DNA of 6,494 nucleotides, taken from contig JASLJO010000008.1 in NCBI GenBank assembly GCA_030152505.1, positions 1 through 6,494 on the forward strand, in the 5' to 3' direction. This DNA comes from Solirubrobacterales bacterium. Lineage in GTDB: Bacteria > Actinomycetota > Thermoleophilia > Solirubrobacterales > 70-9. Below, piece by piece: positions 6,019 to 6,494 of this stretch; positions within the stretch are counted from its first letter, which is position 1, and every line of letters begins with the position of its first letter. The translations under genes and the position numbers were made by a program. The notes under the pieces were generated by a model that was not told the DNA's origin, made no database searches, and was given only the letters and a program-made list of their open reading frames with translations.

Positions 6019-6248
6019 ATCTCGTAGAGCTTGATCACGCGGACGGTGCCGTCCGGGGCCGCGTCGACGCAGAGGTTGCAGAGGACGCACTCGTCGAGGT
6101 TCTTCTCGACGATCTCGACACCGGAATCGCTCGCCTTGAAGATGTCGACGGGGCAGACTTCTTCGAGCTTCTTGGCGAGCTCGGCGTCGGCTGCGACCGA
6201 GGCGTCGACCTCGACGTCGATGAAGACCTTGTCCAGCGTCTCGGCCAT
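6015..6248 (-). CDS. Small single-cluster 4Fe-4S ferredoxin-like protein
   Basis: This 77-residue acidic protein has cysteines only at 32, 54, 57 and 60. The pattern is VCP at 31-33 and CxxCxxC at 54-60. The fourth Cys of the second motif is Ala64, and the first three Cys of the first motif are missing. In bacterial 2x4Fe-4S ferredoxins one cluster is held by exactly this set: three Cys of one motif plus the CP Cys of the other. One [4Fe-4S] cluster is therefore expected. FixX-type ferredoxin-like proteins, which work with electron-transfer flavoprotein systems, have a related reduced layout, so that is an alternative name. Its ATG overlaps the stop of the SucD-like gene in TGATG. The stop overlaps the stop of the converging secreted-protein gene on CTAG. 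It is likely a cytoplasmic electron carrier; its partner is unknown. Confidence 0.82.
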   Translation of the reverse strand: MAETLDKVFIDVEVDASVAADAELAKKLEEVCPVDIFKASDSGVEIVEKNLDECVLCNLCVDAAPDGTVRVIKLYEI

Positions 6249-6494
6249 CAGGCGGTCACCCCCAGCTTCTCCTTGACCGCATCGGGGATCTCGTCGATCC
6301 GCTCGACGACGCGGATGCCCGAGGCTTCGAGGCGGGCGATCTTCTCCGTCGCCGTGTCCTCCTTGCCCTCGACGATCGTGCCCGCGTGACCGAAGCTCAT
6401 CCCCTTCATCTCCTCGTCGTCCATGAACTTCCCGGCCATGAAGGCGACGATCGGCAGCCGGCTTTCGTTCTCGGCGACCCACTCGGCGAGCTGG
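6248..6494 (-). CDS. sucD: SucD-like succinyl-CoA synthetase alpha subunit, C-terminal part (5' end beyond window)
   Basis: The last 81 residues of a nucleoside-diphosphate-forming CoA ligase alpha subunit are present. The GHAGTIV motif (His codon 6388-6386) matches the GHAGAI motif, whose His is the phosphorylated intermediate in succinyl-CoA synthetase. TATEKIARLEASGIRVV follows, as in the C-terminus of the family. The strand PIVAFMAG leads into the motif through KFMDDEEMKGMSF instead of the usual TAPPGKRM, so the loop differs from textbook SucD. Related enzymes with the same fold are malate-CoA ligase, citryl-CoA synthetase and ADP-forming acetyl-CoA synthetase, and this fragment cannot rule them out. 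It is followed by the ferredoxin-like gene with a 1-nt stop/start overlap. Family is firm, exact substrate is not. Confidence 0.8.
   Translation of the reverse strand, partial: QLAEWVAENESRLPIVAFMAGKFMDDEEMKGMSFGHAGTIVEGKEDTATEKIARLEASGIRVVERIDEIPDAVKEKLGVTA

Noticed and set aside
5578..6090. Minus-strand frame of 170 codons opposite the secreted-protein gene
   Set aside because: The plus strand has a signal peptide, a strong ribosome site and ordered cysteines. The minus frame has none of these and would also overlap the ferredoxin gene.

Overview
The window is high-GC DNA, best read as an actinobacterial chromosome segment. A member of the class Thermoleophilia (Solirubrobacterales and relatives) is a plausible source. 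That placement is inference. It rests on the GC-rich codon use, on the close resemblance of the main operon to mycobacterial fadA2-fabG4-htdX and fadE24/fadE23 genes as I remember them, and on a small six-cysteine secreted protein of lineage-specific type. No RNA genes, mobile elements or CRISPR arrays are visible.

Region 1 (5456 down to 1, minus strand) is a tightly packed five-gene operon. In transcription order it holds a FadA2/FadI-type thiolase, a two-domain high-molecular-weight FabG4-type ketoreductase, a double-hotdog MaoC hydratase of HtdX/HtdY type, an acyl-CoA dehydrogenase with a basic N-terminal extension (FadE24-like), and a second acyl-CoA dehydrogenase (FadE23-like) cut off by the window edge. 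The first four genes are joined by 4-, 1- and 4-nt start/stop overlaps; the last pair is separated by 27 nt. Together they supply every chemical step of a beta-oxidation round: dehydrogenation, hydration, 3-hydroxyacyl oxidation and thiolysis. The MaoC/FabG pair implies (R)-3-hydroxyacyl-CoA intermediates instead of the (S)-route of FadB.

Region 2 (5457-5661) is a divergent intergenic region. On the minus strand it carries a promoter with a consensus TTGACA -35, flanked and overlapped by two similar 16-bp imperfect palindromes that share ACAnnGATCnATGT. One overlaps the -35 and the other sits just past the -10. This looks like a repressor-controlled switch for the fatty-acid operon and is the most interesting signal in the window.

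Region 3 (5662-6018, plus strand) encodes a short exported protein with a clear signal peptide and six cysteines in the mature part; its function is unknown. Its stop codon overlaps the stop of the converging ferredoxin gene on a shared CTAG.

Region 4 (6494 down to 6015, minus strand) holds the 3' end of a SucD-like CoA-ligase alpha subunit with the phosphohistidine motif. A small single-cluster 4Fe-4S ferredoxin-like gene follows, coupled to it by a TGATG overlap.
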